In this document: piece after piece, positions 47,961 to 59,949 of the stretch
Position numbering within the stretch: the stretch's first letter is position 1
Layout: the number at the start of each line of letters is the position of its first letter
Assembly: GCA_032871835.1 (NCBI GenBank)
Contig: CM065297.1
Location: 89,797,052-89,861,051, forward strand
Direction: 5' to 3'
DNA length: 64,000 bases
Source: Dipteronia dyeriana
Taxonomy: Eukaryota > Streptophyta > Magnoliopsida > Sapindales > Sapindaceae
Translations under genes and position numbers: made by a program
The notes under the pieces: generated by a model
Database searches by the model: none
The model's input: only the letters and a program-made list of their open reading frames with translations
What the model was told of the DNA's origin: nothing

Positions 47961-48309
47961 AAAGATAGTGTGATCCCCGGTATCTCATCGTGGCTCCAAG
48001 CGAAGATGTCATTGAATTCTCAAAGAAGCCCAATCAAACCCTCATCGACTCTTGGCTCAAGGGTAGCTCCAACCTTGACTACCTTGGAGAGATCGCCATC
48101 TCCTTACTGGTATCTCCTCTGGCTCATCTACAAGGTGCCCGTTGGCCCATTCCCTACTTTGTTCTACCTTATCCATTATCAAGAGATCATTCTCTGGATG
48201 ATCAACAGGATCCGACTGCTTTAAGTTTATCCCGGGTGCTTCCTGATCTTGGATCGTTACCACATGTGTGAACTATTTTTCCAATGCTGTTAGATTGGTA
48301 GACACTGCA

Positions 48310-49053
48310 TAACATTTTCTAGCAGCTTGCTGGTCTCCGTGCACCTCGTTTAACTGGATAACATTTCCTGGCAGCTTGCTGGTCTTCGCCAACTGGAAAC
48401 TTCAAAACATTGTGGTAAATGAACAGGACCCCCTTGAGGGCTGACAGGAATGGCCTCTCTAGTATGACGTTGTAAGCTGACAGGGTATCAACCACCATGA
48501 TATCTGTCATGATATTCTACTAAAGGGGTGCACTCCCTACGATCATAGGAAGGATCTTCAACCCTACTGGTATGACCGAGTCTCCAGTGAAGCCGTATAG
48601 CAGAGTTGTGTAACTGGTGTATCACCATTGTTTCAAGTTAATCTTCTCCAGGGTGTCTTTAAAGAGAATATCTACATTGAGCACACGGTGGACCATGTAG
48701 TTAGCAATCTGCACTGTGATCACCATAGAGTCATCATGAGGTTGAACGGTGTTGTAGACTCTAGCCTCAGTAAAGATTATCTGGGTTGATTGAAATTGGC
48801 CAGCCTGAGCTCTGGTCTACCTTGAAGACACATCGGCCTCCATTAACGCGGGGAATTTTTCTTGTGTGGTTTTTTCTAGCATTGTTAAAAGTCCCATCCA
48901 AGGTGGGTCCTACGCTGATAGTGTGAATTACTTGGATTTGTTGAATCAAATCCTTTTTCTCACCTCTCTATGTCTCCTCATTCCCTGGATTTTGGCCTAG
49001 ACCTCCTTTCCAGTCTAGATACTATCTCTGACTTGCTGAGGAATTCTACCAGG
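48310..49053 (-). pseudogene. Tat-like element gag end and aspartic protease
   Basis: Gag-end words FLSKSEIVSRL (49040) and IHTISVGPTLDG..NNARK (48930) precede the protease: DDSMVITVQIANYMVHRVL (48720). The next bases go straight to NVDILFKDTLEKI. The DTGSSA-type catalytic segment expected between VL and NVD is absent. GDSVIPVGLKILP, MVVDTLSAYNVILERP and GEDQQAARKCY follow. The element is cut off at 49053. Confidence 0.78.
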
Positions 49054-49580
49054 TGATCATTCCAAAATTGTTATATATTTTGGCCTTATTTCCTTAGCCA
49101 TCGTCTCGTTTTTAGGTGTTTTTTGTGTCTCTTATGGCTCTTTATTTGTGTTTTCAGGTGATTAGGTACATGCTAGCTAATTAGATAAAATATGTGATTT
49201 CTATACGGAAAAAGGTCAAAAAGTTGACGAAGCAGCATTAAGGCTGTGTACTGATCTTGCACGGGTTCCAACCAGTGCATAACCCATGCACTATGAAGGA
49301 AGTATAGGCCAAGGCATTGCGCAGGTCCACACCCGTGCACCATCGCGCAAGTGTCGGCACATTCCTCTAAAATCGGGAGCTGGAATTGAAGCATCAGGGC
49401 AATGCAAGGGTCCACACCCATGCACCATCGCGTAAGTGTCAGCACAATGCTCTTAAACTGGGAGAAGAAAATCAGAGCACCAGGTGTTTGCATCAGTCAT
49501 GTAAGGGTCTCAGCGCACAACCCGTGCATTTCTCGAGACAGGTTGCCATATTAGCAGTTTTTAGCCATTTTAAAGGCACC

Positions 49581-49588
49581 TATAAATT
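49581..49588 (+). promoter_or_regulatory. TATA box candidate of the Athila-like LTR
   Basis: TATAAATT preceded by GGCACC and followed about 30 bp later by an ACCATATGCCCACAC start-like region, a usual U3/R layout. Confidence 0.4.
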
Positions 49589-50129
49589 GGATCGATTCTG
49601 TTAGGAACCATATGCCCACACACACATTCATAACCGTTTTCTCTCTCTAGATCTAGGAATTCTTTCCTCTCCAAAACCCATTCAATTCTCACATCATCCA
49701 TATCATCTACTTAACAAAAGGAATTAAGAAGATCATTTTGGAGCTTCAAGAAGGAGGAATAATCTATGGGTTTACTTCTAACCTTTTCTCCTTGTTTCAT
49801 TCTTATAATAGACATGAGTAGCTAAACATCCCACTAGGGGATTGGTGTGATTCACTTGTGATTATGGGTTTGTAATTGAATTCTAACAATTTGTCTATCA
49901 AGTTTATTTCATTCATTGATTGTTAGTGATTTGAAGGATGATTTGCATTTGATTTTACACTCCTTTCTTTACATGTTATCTAAGAATCAATTAGAGTAGA
50001 GAATTGAGTATACTCTCTATTTAATTCTCTTAGCTCATTTGAATGGAAGGATTGAATTAGAGTACCCTCCTCTAGTGAAATCCGGACTTATTAATATCTA
50101 TCCTTATCTAATCTCAATTGAGTGACAAA

Positions 50130-50340
50130 TTCTATACCCTCTAGATTGGTTTCTTGAGAAAGAATAAGCATCAACCCTATACCCTCTAGGTTGGTGAATT
50201 TATTAAGAGATTAGTCCTTATTTGATAGATGTGCATTTTAATGAGCAATCACTTGTGGGTAATCAATACTATACCCTCTAGATTGAATATTCACAAGGGA
50301 TATACAACCAAGCTATACCCTCTAGATTGGTTACTTTGGA
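50130..50340 (+). repeat. Interspersed CTATACCCTCTAG(A/G)TTG repeat, four copies
   Basis: Near-identical 16-17 bp words occur near 50135, 50180, 50268 and 50315 within the LTR, separated by unrelated AT-rich sequence. Confidence 0.85.
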
Positions 50341-50677
50341 TTAATGAGCATTAATGAGAATTCATACATAACCATGGCTACATGTTGAATCCACCATTCT
50401 CTTAGTCCTCTTATCATACATATTCATTTACTATTTGTTGCATTTCTAGTTAGTAGACTTGTTTTGTGTTTTAATCATAATTGATTAGAAACGTCATTTC
50501 TATTGTTCTTCTTGCAAATTAGCTTAGAGTGTAATTTGATCAATTAAGGCATAGCACGATCTCTGTGGACGATACCCATACTTGCTACTATATTGTTATC
50601 AAATCAGAGTGCAAATAGGGTTTATAAATTTTTTTTGACAAGCTATTTTACATATACTAAACGGCACTTGTCAAAAA

Positions 50678-50696
50678 TGGCACCGCTGTCGGGGAT
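50678..50696 (+). promoter_or_regulatory. Athila-like primer binding site
   Basis: TGGCACCGCTGTCGGGGAT, two changes from the TGGCGCCGTTGCCGGGGA-type site known for Athila/Tat elements (usually assigned to tRNA-Asp). Confidence 0.8.
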
Positions 50697-50814
50697 TGGT
50701 GTATATGTTTTTCTTTGATTAAATTGCTTAAGTAGTTAGATTTCAGTTTTAGCCTTAGAGTTTATTCTTGTTCTGGTTTCTTTTACCTTGTTTCTTTTGT
50801 TTGTGTAGTCTTAG

Positions 50815-51951
50815 GTGTATATGTATATGCATAGGAGACGTTCTTTACAAAGACCAACGGTACCAAATCAAGACAACATTAGCCGTGTTGGTAGAGTTGT
50901 TAGGCAATTTAAGAGTATTAGTTTGAATAAGAAATGGATAATGATCAAGTCCCTAATGTGCCAGCAGAGGCGGAAGAGACTCATACAAATGACTTGGCTT
51001 TTACTATAAAGGAGTACACTCTTCCCTCAACTGGAGAGGAGATGCCCACTGCTATAGTTCTAGATGAGGTTACAAGGCAGTACGAACTAAAGGGCATGCA
51101 TGCCATTTTGCTTCCATCATTTCACGGATCACCTTCAGAGGATTGTTTACAATTTATTAAGCAGTACTGTGCTGTTCTGGAGACCTTTCCTATTGTGGTT
51201 CACAATGCCGTATTGACTATAGGGCAGTTGCAAATGAGGTGTTTTCAATATTGCTTGAAGGATCGGGCTATGTAATGGTATATGGCCTTGAGGCCCGGGA
51301 CTCTCACAACTTGGCCTCAAGTCTGCAAGGCTTTCTACAACAAGTTTTTCCCATCTACTCGAGCAAAAGAGTTGAAAATTAAGATCGCCACCTTTAGAGA
51401 AGAAGAGGGGGAGCAACTTCATGAAGCATGGGATAAATTCCATGTATTGATAGCATAGGTCCCACCACACACATACAGATCAATTGAAGGTCACTTCCTT
51501 CTATAAAGGTTTTTCGACTAGTTCTCAGGTAATGGTAGATAATGCTTGCAGTGGAACAATTGCTGACAAGAGGGCCCAGAAACTTACCATATCATGGAAA
51601 AGTTAGCTCAGAATTCTCAACAACAGTCTTCCAACATTTGAACAGTTGTTAAGATTGGGATTGATGATAATACAGGGGTTGTTATTAAGATAACTAGGAT
51701 GGAAAAAGACATGCAATCTATTAAAGACATGATACACAACATGAGTAAGTTGGGAAATCATGTGAATCAAGTCGAGAATGACTCGATGAGTGGGAATTTT
51801 AATTATGAGCATGAGGAGGCTCAGATGTTGGGAGGGTTCCAACGCCAAAGAAATGATCCCTACTCAAATTCCTATAATCTAGGATAGAGGAATCACCCGA
51901 ACTTCTCATGGAGCAACAACAACCCAAGCCAAGGGCAATGATTTAATAAGT
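50815..51951 (+). pseudogene. Athila-like gag, 5' part
   Basis: MHRRRSLQRPT starts at 50824; a frameshift near 50935 leads to the frame open at 50934-51275 (KGMHAILLPSFHGSPSEDCL). After a stop it continues as WYMALRPGTLTTWPQVCKAF and FFPSTRAKELKIKIATFRE, the Retrotrans_gag signature. Then an AWDKFH block and MSKLGNHVNQVEND. It stops at the TSD acaac (51952-51956) of TR-GAG-1. Confidence 0.8.
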
Positions 51952-51956
51952 ACAAC

Positions 51957-53698
51957 TGTAAAGTCATCATTTGTTGATTGGTTTATTTCGTTAACAAATC
52001 ACATTTTTGGGGTATTATGTAAGGGTAGCTTAGGCTCTCAAGACCTCAAGAGGAGAAGCACGAAAGGTAAAATTCTTGTGCTTACTTGCTTTGAAGAAAC
52101 AGTTGCACACACTCAATAATTCATGCATAATTCTTATTCATATATGTTGAGTGTTTATACTTGTGTGCATTTTGGTTTAAATTACTCTTGTTGATTTATT
52201 TGCATCTTGTAGTTAAAGTTTTATGTCATGCTAGGCATTAGAATAGGATGCACTTTCAACACTCTTGAACTTGTTGATTTTGTGTGTTTGAGTGTTGAAA
52301 GAATAAGCTTTGCGCTAGTGGTGCGCTACTCGACCAACGCACATCAGCAGCGTAACTTTCCAGTGGGACATCGCTTGTCATGCGCCACTAACATGCGCCG
52401 CTGCACCAGCGCAAGGTTGGAAAAATGGGCAGTGTGCTGGTGGTGCGCTACTTGACTAATGCAGCCTCAACAACGCAACATTCCAATGGATTGTCGCATG
52501 TGTTGCGCCACTCGACCTGAGCCTATTGATAAAATAGGTTATGCGATGGTCGTGTGCCACTCGACCAGCACACGTCACCAGCTCACACAGAGAAAGCTGG
52601 AACATTTTTTCCAAAATGACCTCACTTTGTTTGGATCTCATATATATATAACTCTTTAGTTTAAGGTTGTGTAAGAGTTCAGAACATCATATATTTTCCT
52701 TAGAACAAATTTTAAAGGACAAACTCTTCCAAGAACTCATATTTAAACACTCAAAGCATTCCCATGTGCATAAAAACTTCATCTTGCATCATCTAAGTTC
52801 ATTTAGAGTGCATCAATGGATAGGGTTGCTTTATCACATCTTGTTTGGTAAGTTCTTCACTATCTTCTTACAAGTTAAGTGTTTTGCTTGCTAAGCCATC
52901 TCTTTAATTATTTGTATGCTCTTGGAACATATTCTAGATACAAATTAGAGATTCTTCTGATGACATGATTGAACGTTGTATTATGATAGCTAGGATTGTT
53001 GTTATTGAATACTTCTAGCTAAATCTTTATGCTTTGCGTTTAGATATTGTTTTGGACTCATTGATTGCATTTAGTGATTGCATTATAGTCCTTGCCATGC
53101 TTAATGACAACATGTGTTGATTTGGCTTTTATGATAGCTTCATAGGATTGCTTGTTCTATGTTTAGCTAAGCTTTATGACATGTCATTTAGCTCTTGATA
53201 TCTTGGATTGGATTTACTGCAATCTCATAATCCTAGATAAGCATATAAAGTACCCTAGCCTTGTTTATTGTTTGAATATCATCATATATTCACATAGGGT
53301 TTTTATCTCTTCATTTAAGAGAAGTAAGTCTTGCGTTGCATCTGGGAGTAGGTTTCTTCAAGCATAAGCAAATTGGACTAGGTCCACTTAATACCGGGAT
53401 TAGGTAGTGGTAGTGGGTTATATACCGGGAGTAGGTTGTAACGCCTCTATCATTAGTGGATTCGTTATTCGAGTATGACGCACTTAACAGACCGTGGCTT
53501 TTTCCCATTATGAGGGTTTCCACGTATATCTCTAGTGTCTTTATTATTTCCGCACTTGTTACACTTGTGATATTATTGTGACTAGTTAGGGGTATTTTCG
53601 TCTAATTGACCATTAACAAAAATTGGGTAAAATTTGATTAAAATCTATTCACCCCCCTTCTAGATTAATATTAAACACACCATAATATTTGTGTTGCA
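51957..53698 (+). repeat. TR-GAG-1 5' LTR (about 1742 bp)
   Basis: Starts TGTAAAGTCATC and ends ATATTTGTGTTGCA. TATATATATA at 52641-52650. GC-rich palindromic words (GTGCGCTACTCGACCA and relatives) at 52310-52590. Same family as the solo LTR at 13725-15340. Confidence 0.88.
52641..52650 (+). promoter_or_regulatory. TATA box candidate of TR-GAG-1
   Basis: TATATATATA directly after GGATCTCA, conserved in position as ATATACATATA in the 3' LTR near 57833. Confidence 0.45.
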
Positions 53699-53763
53699 TC
53701 TTGTGTGTTTGTGTTGTTGATCATTCATACATTTGCATTCATATCATTCATTCATTAAACACA

Positions 53764-55961
53764 ATGAGTGGAAACGATGGCAACGAGGGAACTTCTAGCA
53801 ATAGACCTCCACTTCTCACCGGATTGAATTATGCCTCTTAGAAAGGCAAGATGAAGTCGTATATTTTCCAAATTCATGACAGGGCATGGATGGCGGTTGA
53901 AGATGGCTACACTCCACCCATGATGACTCCTACAGATGGAGGAGAAGATGTACTCAAGCCGAAGGTACAATGGAACGCACAAGAGTTTAAGGCATCAAAG
54001 TGGAATATGAAGGCAATGCATGCCATCCTATGTGCAGTGGATGAGAACCAGTACAAGTTTGTTCAAAATATTATGATAGCTAAAGAGGCATAGGATTACC
54101 TAGAAGTTGCACATGAGGGAACCGATGTGGTTAAGGAGTCGAAGCTTCAAGTTTTCCAAACACAATTTGAACCACTCAAGATGGATAAGAACGAGTGCTT
54201 CAATGACTTTGAAGTGAGGTTTATAGACATTGTGAACCAAAGTCATCAACTTGATGATCTTTATTCAGATAAGAGAATCAAGTAAAAGATTATGAGATCT
54301 CTACCCAAAAGATTTGAGTCTAAGGTGACGGCTTTAGAAGAGAACAGTGCTTACAAGGATATGAAGTCGAGTGAAGTGATTGGGAGGCTACTAGCTTATG
54401 AATCTAGGAAGGGTCTTACCACCACACCTCCTAAAAAGCAAAAGGGAATTGCTTTGAAAGCCTCCAAAGTTGAGAAGGGGGAAAGTGATGACTCAGATGA
54501 GGAAATGGCTTTACTAACGAGGAAGTTCAAGAAATTCTACAAGTCCAAGAGGAAAGGTTTCGGATCCAAGGGTCAAGACTTGAAGAAAAAAACTTATTTC
54601 AAGAAGCTTGAGCCTAAGGAAGAAAAAACTGAAAGGAAAGAGGTCCAATGCTATGAATGTGGTGGGATAGGTCACTTTGCCCCATAATGTGCTAACTCGA
54701 AGAAGAAGAAGAAGAAAGGAAAAATGGTTGCCACCTCATCAATTGATAGTGGAAGTGATAACTCCAATGAATGAGATGATTCTTTTAGTGATAAAGAGAT
54801 TATTCTTAACTACACGGCTTTTGGAGCCTCCTTTGTGGAAGATGTAGAAAAAGGCAACAAGGCTTTAGTTTGCAACCTTGAAAAAAGATGTGATGAAAAA
54901 GTAGCTAAGAGAGTGATAAGTGAAGCTACTTATTTTGATGAAGCCATCATGGCAACAAGTGACACTAGTGATGACTCTAGTGATAAGAGTTCTTCATCTC
55001 ACTCTACAAATGGAAATGTAGAGAGTATGAACCTTGAAGAGTTCATTGAGCATTTTCAAAGCTCTAGGTTGAGTATGAAGAAAGAGGTTCAAAAGCTAAA
55101 GGAAGAAAACCTCAAGCTATCAATCGAAGTGACTCACTTAAGTGAGAAAGTGAAGAATGGAAGAAAAGTGGAAGAAAGCTTGAAGGAAGAGCTTAGAGAA
55201 GCTAGACAAGTGATTTCTAAGATGACTTCAAGTACGGAGAAGCTTGACCATATGTTGGGAGTTGGGAAGAAGCCAAGTGACAAGAGAGGTCTAGGGTTTG
55301 AAGATGACAAGGAGACCTCAACTCCTAGCAAGATAATATTTGTCAAGAGCTTGGACTTCAAAGAACCTCTTCCTCCACTTCATCCTAAGAGGAAAATTGA
55401 ACTAGGAGAGTGTTCTAGAAATTTCCAAGTCATGATGGCACCAAGAAGTCAAGCTCAAGCTCAACCAATGAGAGCACTTCAAGCAACTATCCCTCAAACT
55501 AAAAGCCATCAAGCCAAGAAACATTTCCTACATGCTCAACAAAGGAAGCAATCTTCTCCAACTCAACAACAAGGGAGATGAGAATCAATACCACACCAAA
55601 GGAATGCTCAAAGACATGGGAAATCACCTTTGTCCTCACAAAGGAATGGTATGACCCTTCATGTCAATTTTATGGTGTTGATGGTCATATTAGACCAAAT
55701 TGCTTCAAGTACATTAACATGTGAAGAACTAAGAGCATGATTGAAAGAAAAAAGGGTATAGCCAATAAGCATGTGCCTAGGAAAGCTATTGTTAATGATC
55801 CTAGGTGTAATATGATGATCTTGACCACTAGGAATGACAATGTGTCACCTAAGTGGATTAAAAAAGATGAACCCGTTTGTCATTGTGCTAAGTTTTCACC
55901 CATAAGCTCAACTAGGTCCAATGGATTTAGTAGATCTATTGGGATTTGTCACATGGAGTGA
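53764..55961 (+). pseudogene. TR-GAG-1 gag
   Basis: Start ATG 53764 (MSGNDGNEGTS). One frame to 55581 with in-frame stops near 53838, 54091, 54283, 54686 and 54770. Order: LTGLNYAS..KMKSYIFQ, UBN2-type core to MRSLPKRFESK (54290), DSDEEMALLTRKFKKFYK, knuckle CYECGGIGHFAP* whose last Cys follows a stop, and Ser/Asp-rich 54960-55020. A coiled coil follows (55070-55230), then LDHMLGVGKKPSDKRGLGF and a Gln-rich basic part. After a frameshift near 55590 the second knuckle is blurred and the end is MIERKKGIANK...SPKWIKKDEP (55737-55961). Confidence 0.85.
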
Positions 55962-57167
55962 TGAGGTTTGATTTTTGACCCCATAAGGGGAACTCAAGCA
56001 AAGAGAGCTATTGTATACTTGTTGCATGCAATTGTTTTAAAAAAATATGTTTATGCTCCTTTATTGATTGCTTGAGTAGCTTGGTTGCACTTATACTTTA
56101 ATATATTGTATTTTCTTCAATAAGTGTGAACTTTGCTTTGATTACAATCCATGTCGTATTTATGTTCAAACATGCATTTTTGGACTAGGAGATCTACTTA
56201 GGAAGTACATATTGAATGACCTATAACTATCTCCATGACATGATGATTCTTTAATGACATGCTAATGAAAAATGATAAAGCATGAATTGATGATTGCAAT
56301 TGTTGAATGCAAAATATTGTGTGAAAAGAAGCTAGTGAGACTAAAATGTTGCTTCAATGTCTCTCTTTCTTTATTAGTTGAACATGGCTACTATCATACG
56401 GGTATCCTCCCGGAAAAATCAAATAGGGTGAAAAGTTGCTCATGCCATGTTTAGCTTATAAAGTTGGATATAGTGCCATTAAAATTTGATATCTATAAAA
56501 AAACTCTATATCCTTGCTTCTCTCATGACAAATGGTGAAATTGGTTTGTATTATATTGGAAACCTTTGTCATTTGCTTTGCCAAATACCATTGTTTTTAG
56601 ACTTGAATGCAACATGTCTTGTATGCAAAGCATTTTTGATTCACACATTTTCTTTAAATAAATATCCTTATTTCTCTCCCATTAATTGAGTTGCATAAAT
56701 GTGGCTTATATAATTATGCAACAATCTTGTATGCTCATTTCTTTCTTTACTTAGAGTGACCCGGTTGGGGACTTCTCCTTTGCCTATATCATGACAAAAA
56801 AGGGGAGTAGTATTGACCTAGCATTGTGGTGTTAATGGAGTAGCATGTTGTAGCATGTGCTGACTTTAAGGGGAGATTACATTTAGGGGGAGTAACCTTT
56901 TGAGGGGGAGCATTGCATGATGTGGTGCATTTCTCATATTCTTATATGCAAATGCTTTTTTTTTTCTATCCACTTGATCATCCCACATGCACTTGGTTTG
57001 GAAAGTGTACTTGTTGTTTACCTTATGTGTAGGGTTGATGATTCTACAAGAGATTGAAGATTTGAAGTTTTTTTATGTATATCTCTTTGTATTATAGAAT
57101 ATCTTCTCGGTGCTTTATTTTGTTTTGTGAGGATCACTGTTAGTGGTGGTTCTGTCACGAAATAGCC
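55962..57167 (+). other. TR-GAG-1 non-coding 3' region
   Basis: No pol motif. AT-rich, with several AGGGGGAG-type purine blocks (56870-56920) and a TTCTGTCACGAAATAGCC box before the polypurine tract. The short frames at 56272 and 56486 have no family motifs. Matches the reverse of 22593-23792 and 34374-34490 in TR-GAG-2. Confidence 0.7.
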
Positions 57168-57179
57168 AAAAAGGGAGAT
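57168..57179 (+). promoter_or_regulatory. TR-GAG-1 polypurine tract
   Basis: AAAAAGGGAGAT immediately before the LTR start TGTAAAGTCC. Confidence 0.85.
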
Positions 57180-58893
57180 TGTAAAGTCCTCATTTGTTGA
57201 TTGGCTTATTTCATGAACAAATCACATTTTTAGGGTATTATGTAAGGGTAGCTTAGGCTCTCAAGACCTCAAGAGGAGAAGCACCAAAGGTAAAATTCTT
57301 ATGCTTACTTACTTTGAAGAGATAGTTGCACACACTCACAAATTCATGCATAATTCTTATTCATATATGTTGAGTGTTTAAACTTGTGTTCATTTTGGTT
57401 TAAATGACTCTTGTTTGATATATTTGCATCTTGTAGTTAAAGTTTTATGTCATGCTAGGCATTAGAATAGGATGCACTTTCATCGCTCTTGAACTTGTTG
57501 ATTTTGTGTGTTTAAGTGTTGAAAAAATAGGCTTTGCGATGGTGGTGCGCTACTCTACCAGCACAACTTTCCAGTGGGACGCCGCTTGTAATGCGCCACT
57601 GACCTGCGCCGATGTACCCGTGTAAGGTTGGAAAAATAGGCAGTGCGCTGGTGGTGCACTACTCGACTAGCGCAGCCTCACCAGTGCAATGTGTTGCGCC
57701 ACTCGACCAGCGCCTATTGATTAATTAGGCTATGCGATGGTGGTGCGCTACTCGACCAGCGCACGTCACCAGCGCACATAGAGGAAGCTGAAACTTTTTT
57801 TTCCAAAACGGCCTCACTTTGTTTGGATCTCATATACATATAACTCTGTGGTTTAAGGTCGTGTAAGAGTTCAAAACATCATATATTTTCCTTAAAACAC
57901 ATTTCAAAGGAGAAACTCTTCCAAGAACTCATCTTTAAACACTCAAAGCATTCCCATGTGCATAAAAACTTCATCTTGCATCATCTAAGTTCATTTAGTG
58001 TGCATCAATGGATAGGGTTGCTTCATCACATCTTGTTTGGTAAGTTCTTCACTATCTTCTTACAAGTTAAGTGTTTTGCTTGCTAAGCCATCTCTTTAAT
58101 TATTTGTATGCTCTTGGAACATATTCTAGATACAAATTAGAGATTCTTGAGATGACATGATTGAGTGTTGTATTATGATAGCTAGTATTGTTGTTATTGA
58201 TAACTTCTAGCTAAATCTCTATGATTTGCATTTAGATATTGTTTAGGACTCATTGATTGCATTTAGTGATTGCATTATAGTCATTGTCATGCTTAATGAC
58301 AACATGTGTTGATTTGGCTTTTATGATAGCTTCATAGGATTGCTTGTTCTATGTTTAGCTAAGCTTTATGACATGTCATTTAGCTCTTGATATCTAAGAT
58401 TGCATTTATTGCCATCTCATAATCCAAGATAAGCATATAAGGTACCCTAGCCTTGTTTGTTGTTTGAATATCATCATATATTCACATAGGGTGTTTATCT
58501 CTTCATTTAAGAGAAGTAAGTCTTGTGTTGCATCCGGGAGTAGGTAGCTTCAAGCGTAAGCAAATTGGACTAGGTCTACTTAATACCGAGATTAGGTAGT
58601 GGTAGTGGTAGTGGGTTATATAGCGGGAGTAGGTTGTAACGCCTCTATCATCAGTGGATTCGTTTTTCGAGTGTGGCGCACTTAACAGCCCGTGATTTTT
58701 CCCATTTGGAGGGTTTCCACGCATATCTCAAGTGTCTTTATTATTTCCGCACTTATTACACTTGTGATATTATTATGACTAGTTAGGGGTATTTTCGTCT
58801 AATTGACCATTAACGAAAATTGGGTAAATTTTGATTAAAATCTACTCATCCCCCCTCTAGATTAGTATTAAACACACCATAATATTTGTTTCA
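57180..58893 (+). repeat. TR-GAG-1 3' LTR (1714 bp)
   Basis: TGTAAAGTCCTC to ATATTTGTTTCA. Collinear with the 5' LTR. Its GC-rich palindrome block is at 57535-57780. No gene; the frame 58503-58724 is a reverse shadow shared with the 5' LTR. Confidence 0.9.
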
Positions 58894-58898
58894 ACAAC

Positions 58899-59210
58899 AA
58901 TCAAGATGGACCAAGCAATCAATGGCAAGGAGCTCAACCCCAACCTCTATCAAACTTCATTAATTAAACCAGTCAATTTTCGATGAAGACTAAGTCCCTC
59001 GAAGATATGATGAAAGAGCTGCTACAAAGCCACCAAAAGTCCTCTCAAGAATTCAACAATAGTCAGAATGCTACCCAACAAAAGCTCCAAAACTACATCG
59101 ATTCGAATGATCAAAAAGTACATGGTCTTGAGGCTTCACTTCAAAGAATGGAGACTCATATGACCCAGAAAGCAGACTACATTCTTAAGCAAGAAAATGG
59201 GAAGTAGTGC
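58899..59210 (+). pseudogene. Athila-like gag, 3' part
   Basis: Resumes directly after the TSD, with Gln/Asn-rich words and the frame MKTKSLEDMMKELLQSHQK (58983-59207), QKLQNYIDSNDQKVHGLEASLQRMETH, a short coiled coil typical of the Athila gag end. A stop (59205-59207) separates it from the protease. Confidence 0.8.
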
Positions 59211-59244
59211 AAGATAACAAGGAATAATCGATGGAAGAAGAAAA

Positions 59245-59946
59245 ATGTTGGAGTCTTTTGAAGCCAGTGAAAAGATTAAAGAGAACGAACATGTAGATAA
59301 AGAAGGCAATATGGGAGTTAGTGAGGATCCCGTAGAGGAGATTGTACCATTAAAGTTAAAGGACCCCAGAAGTTTCATCATTCAGGTGATCTTCAGAAGT
59401 TCTGACCTGATAGAAGGAATGTTTGACATGGGGGTAAGTATGAACATGATACCCCTTCAAGTGTGTAGGCAACTGAATATTGACACATTAAAGCCTACAT
59501 CCATTACCTTAAAAATGGCCGACAATTCAATTGCAACTCCAGTGGGTATAATTGAAGATGTGCAATTAAACGTTCATGGGCTTAAGGTTTCGACCGAATT
59601 TATTGTTTTGGATATCAAAGATGACAGAATCATAGATCGAGATTGGAAGCTTTTGCTAGGAAGGTCATTTATGATCACAGTTGGTATGATTGTTAATATG
59701 GTTTTAAGAGAATTGTCTTTTAGATATGGAAGTAAGACAGTGAACTTCATTGTGAAGAAACCAGAGAAGAAAAAAATGGGCACTCGATGTCTAGTTTTAG
59801 AAGCTCCAAGAAAAGGCAAGCAAATGAGGAAATTTCTTGAACTTGTCAAGGCATTTGAATTAGCCTCAGAACCGGAAGAAGGACATTTTGATGGTGTCTT
59901 GGAAAGGGAAGCAATCAAAAAAGAAGAAAATATTGTCAGTGAGTAA
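59245..59946 (+). pseudogene. Athila-like aspartic protease
   Basis: A 233-codon open frame: Glu/Lys-rich linker, then VPLKLKDPRSFIIQVIFRSS, active-site segment FDMGVSMNMIPLQV (DLGASxNLMP in relatives by recollection), LKPTSITLKMADNSIATPVG and IIEDVQLNVHG. The usual DxxxPIILGRPFL block is decayed to RDWKLLLGRSFM. Asp and Gly of the active site are kept. It is the least damaged protein in the right half. It is not followed by RT. Confidence 0.8.
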
Positions 59947-59949
59947 AGT

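Larger units (their letters stand above)
2952..49053 (-). mobile_element. Tat-like Ty3/gypsy retrotransposon, minus strand, 5' end lost, heavily nested
   Basis: Read on the minus strand and with intruders removed, the order is gag end and protease (49053-48310), RT (47960-47295 then 20545-20291), RNase H (20290-19400), integrase (19300-17940), a tandem repeat (17852-17529), an oppositely oriented gene (16525-16105 then 6589-4554) and an LTR (4268-2952). A pol-repeat-extra ORF-3' LTR order is known for the Tat lineage (Grande, RIRE2, Ogre/Retand types). Gag and 5' LTR are missing because an Athila-like LTR starts at 49054. Copia-1 and the gag-only element are nested inside. All frames are broken. 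Confidence 0.75.
49054..50673 (+). repeat. Athila-like 5' LTR (about 1620 bp)
   Basis: Begins TGATCATTCCAAAATTG and ends GGCACTTGTCA before AAAA and the PBS. TATAAATT at 49581-49588. Two related units of about 85 bp sharing GCACCATCGCG (49325 and 49410 on) and a four-times repeated CTATACCCTCTAG word (50130-50330) lie inside. No gene. Confidence 0.7.
51957..58893 (+). mobile_element. TR-GAG-1: complete gag-only LTR retrotransposon (6937 bp)
   Basis: LTRs 51957-53698 and 57180-58893, TSD acaac at 51952-51956 and 58894-58898. Gag 53764-55961, non-coding 3' region, polypurine tract 57168-57179. No integrase, RT or RNase H wording in any frame. Removing it rejoins the Athila-like gag. Structure and content fit TR-GAG elements, with gag of the SIRE/Maximus type. 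The bases after the 5' LTR do not match tRNA-Met. Confidence 0.9.

Noticed and set aside
52228..52659. Frames over the GC-rich palindromes of the TR-GAG LTR
   Set aside because: Different frames in each LTR copy; composition effect.
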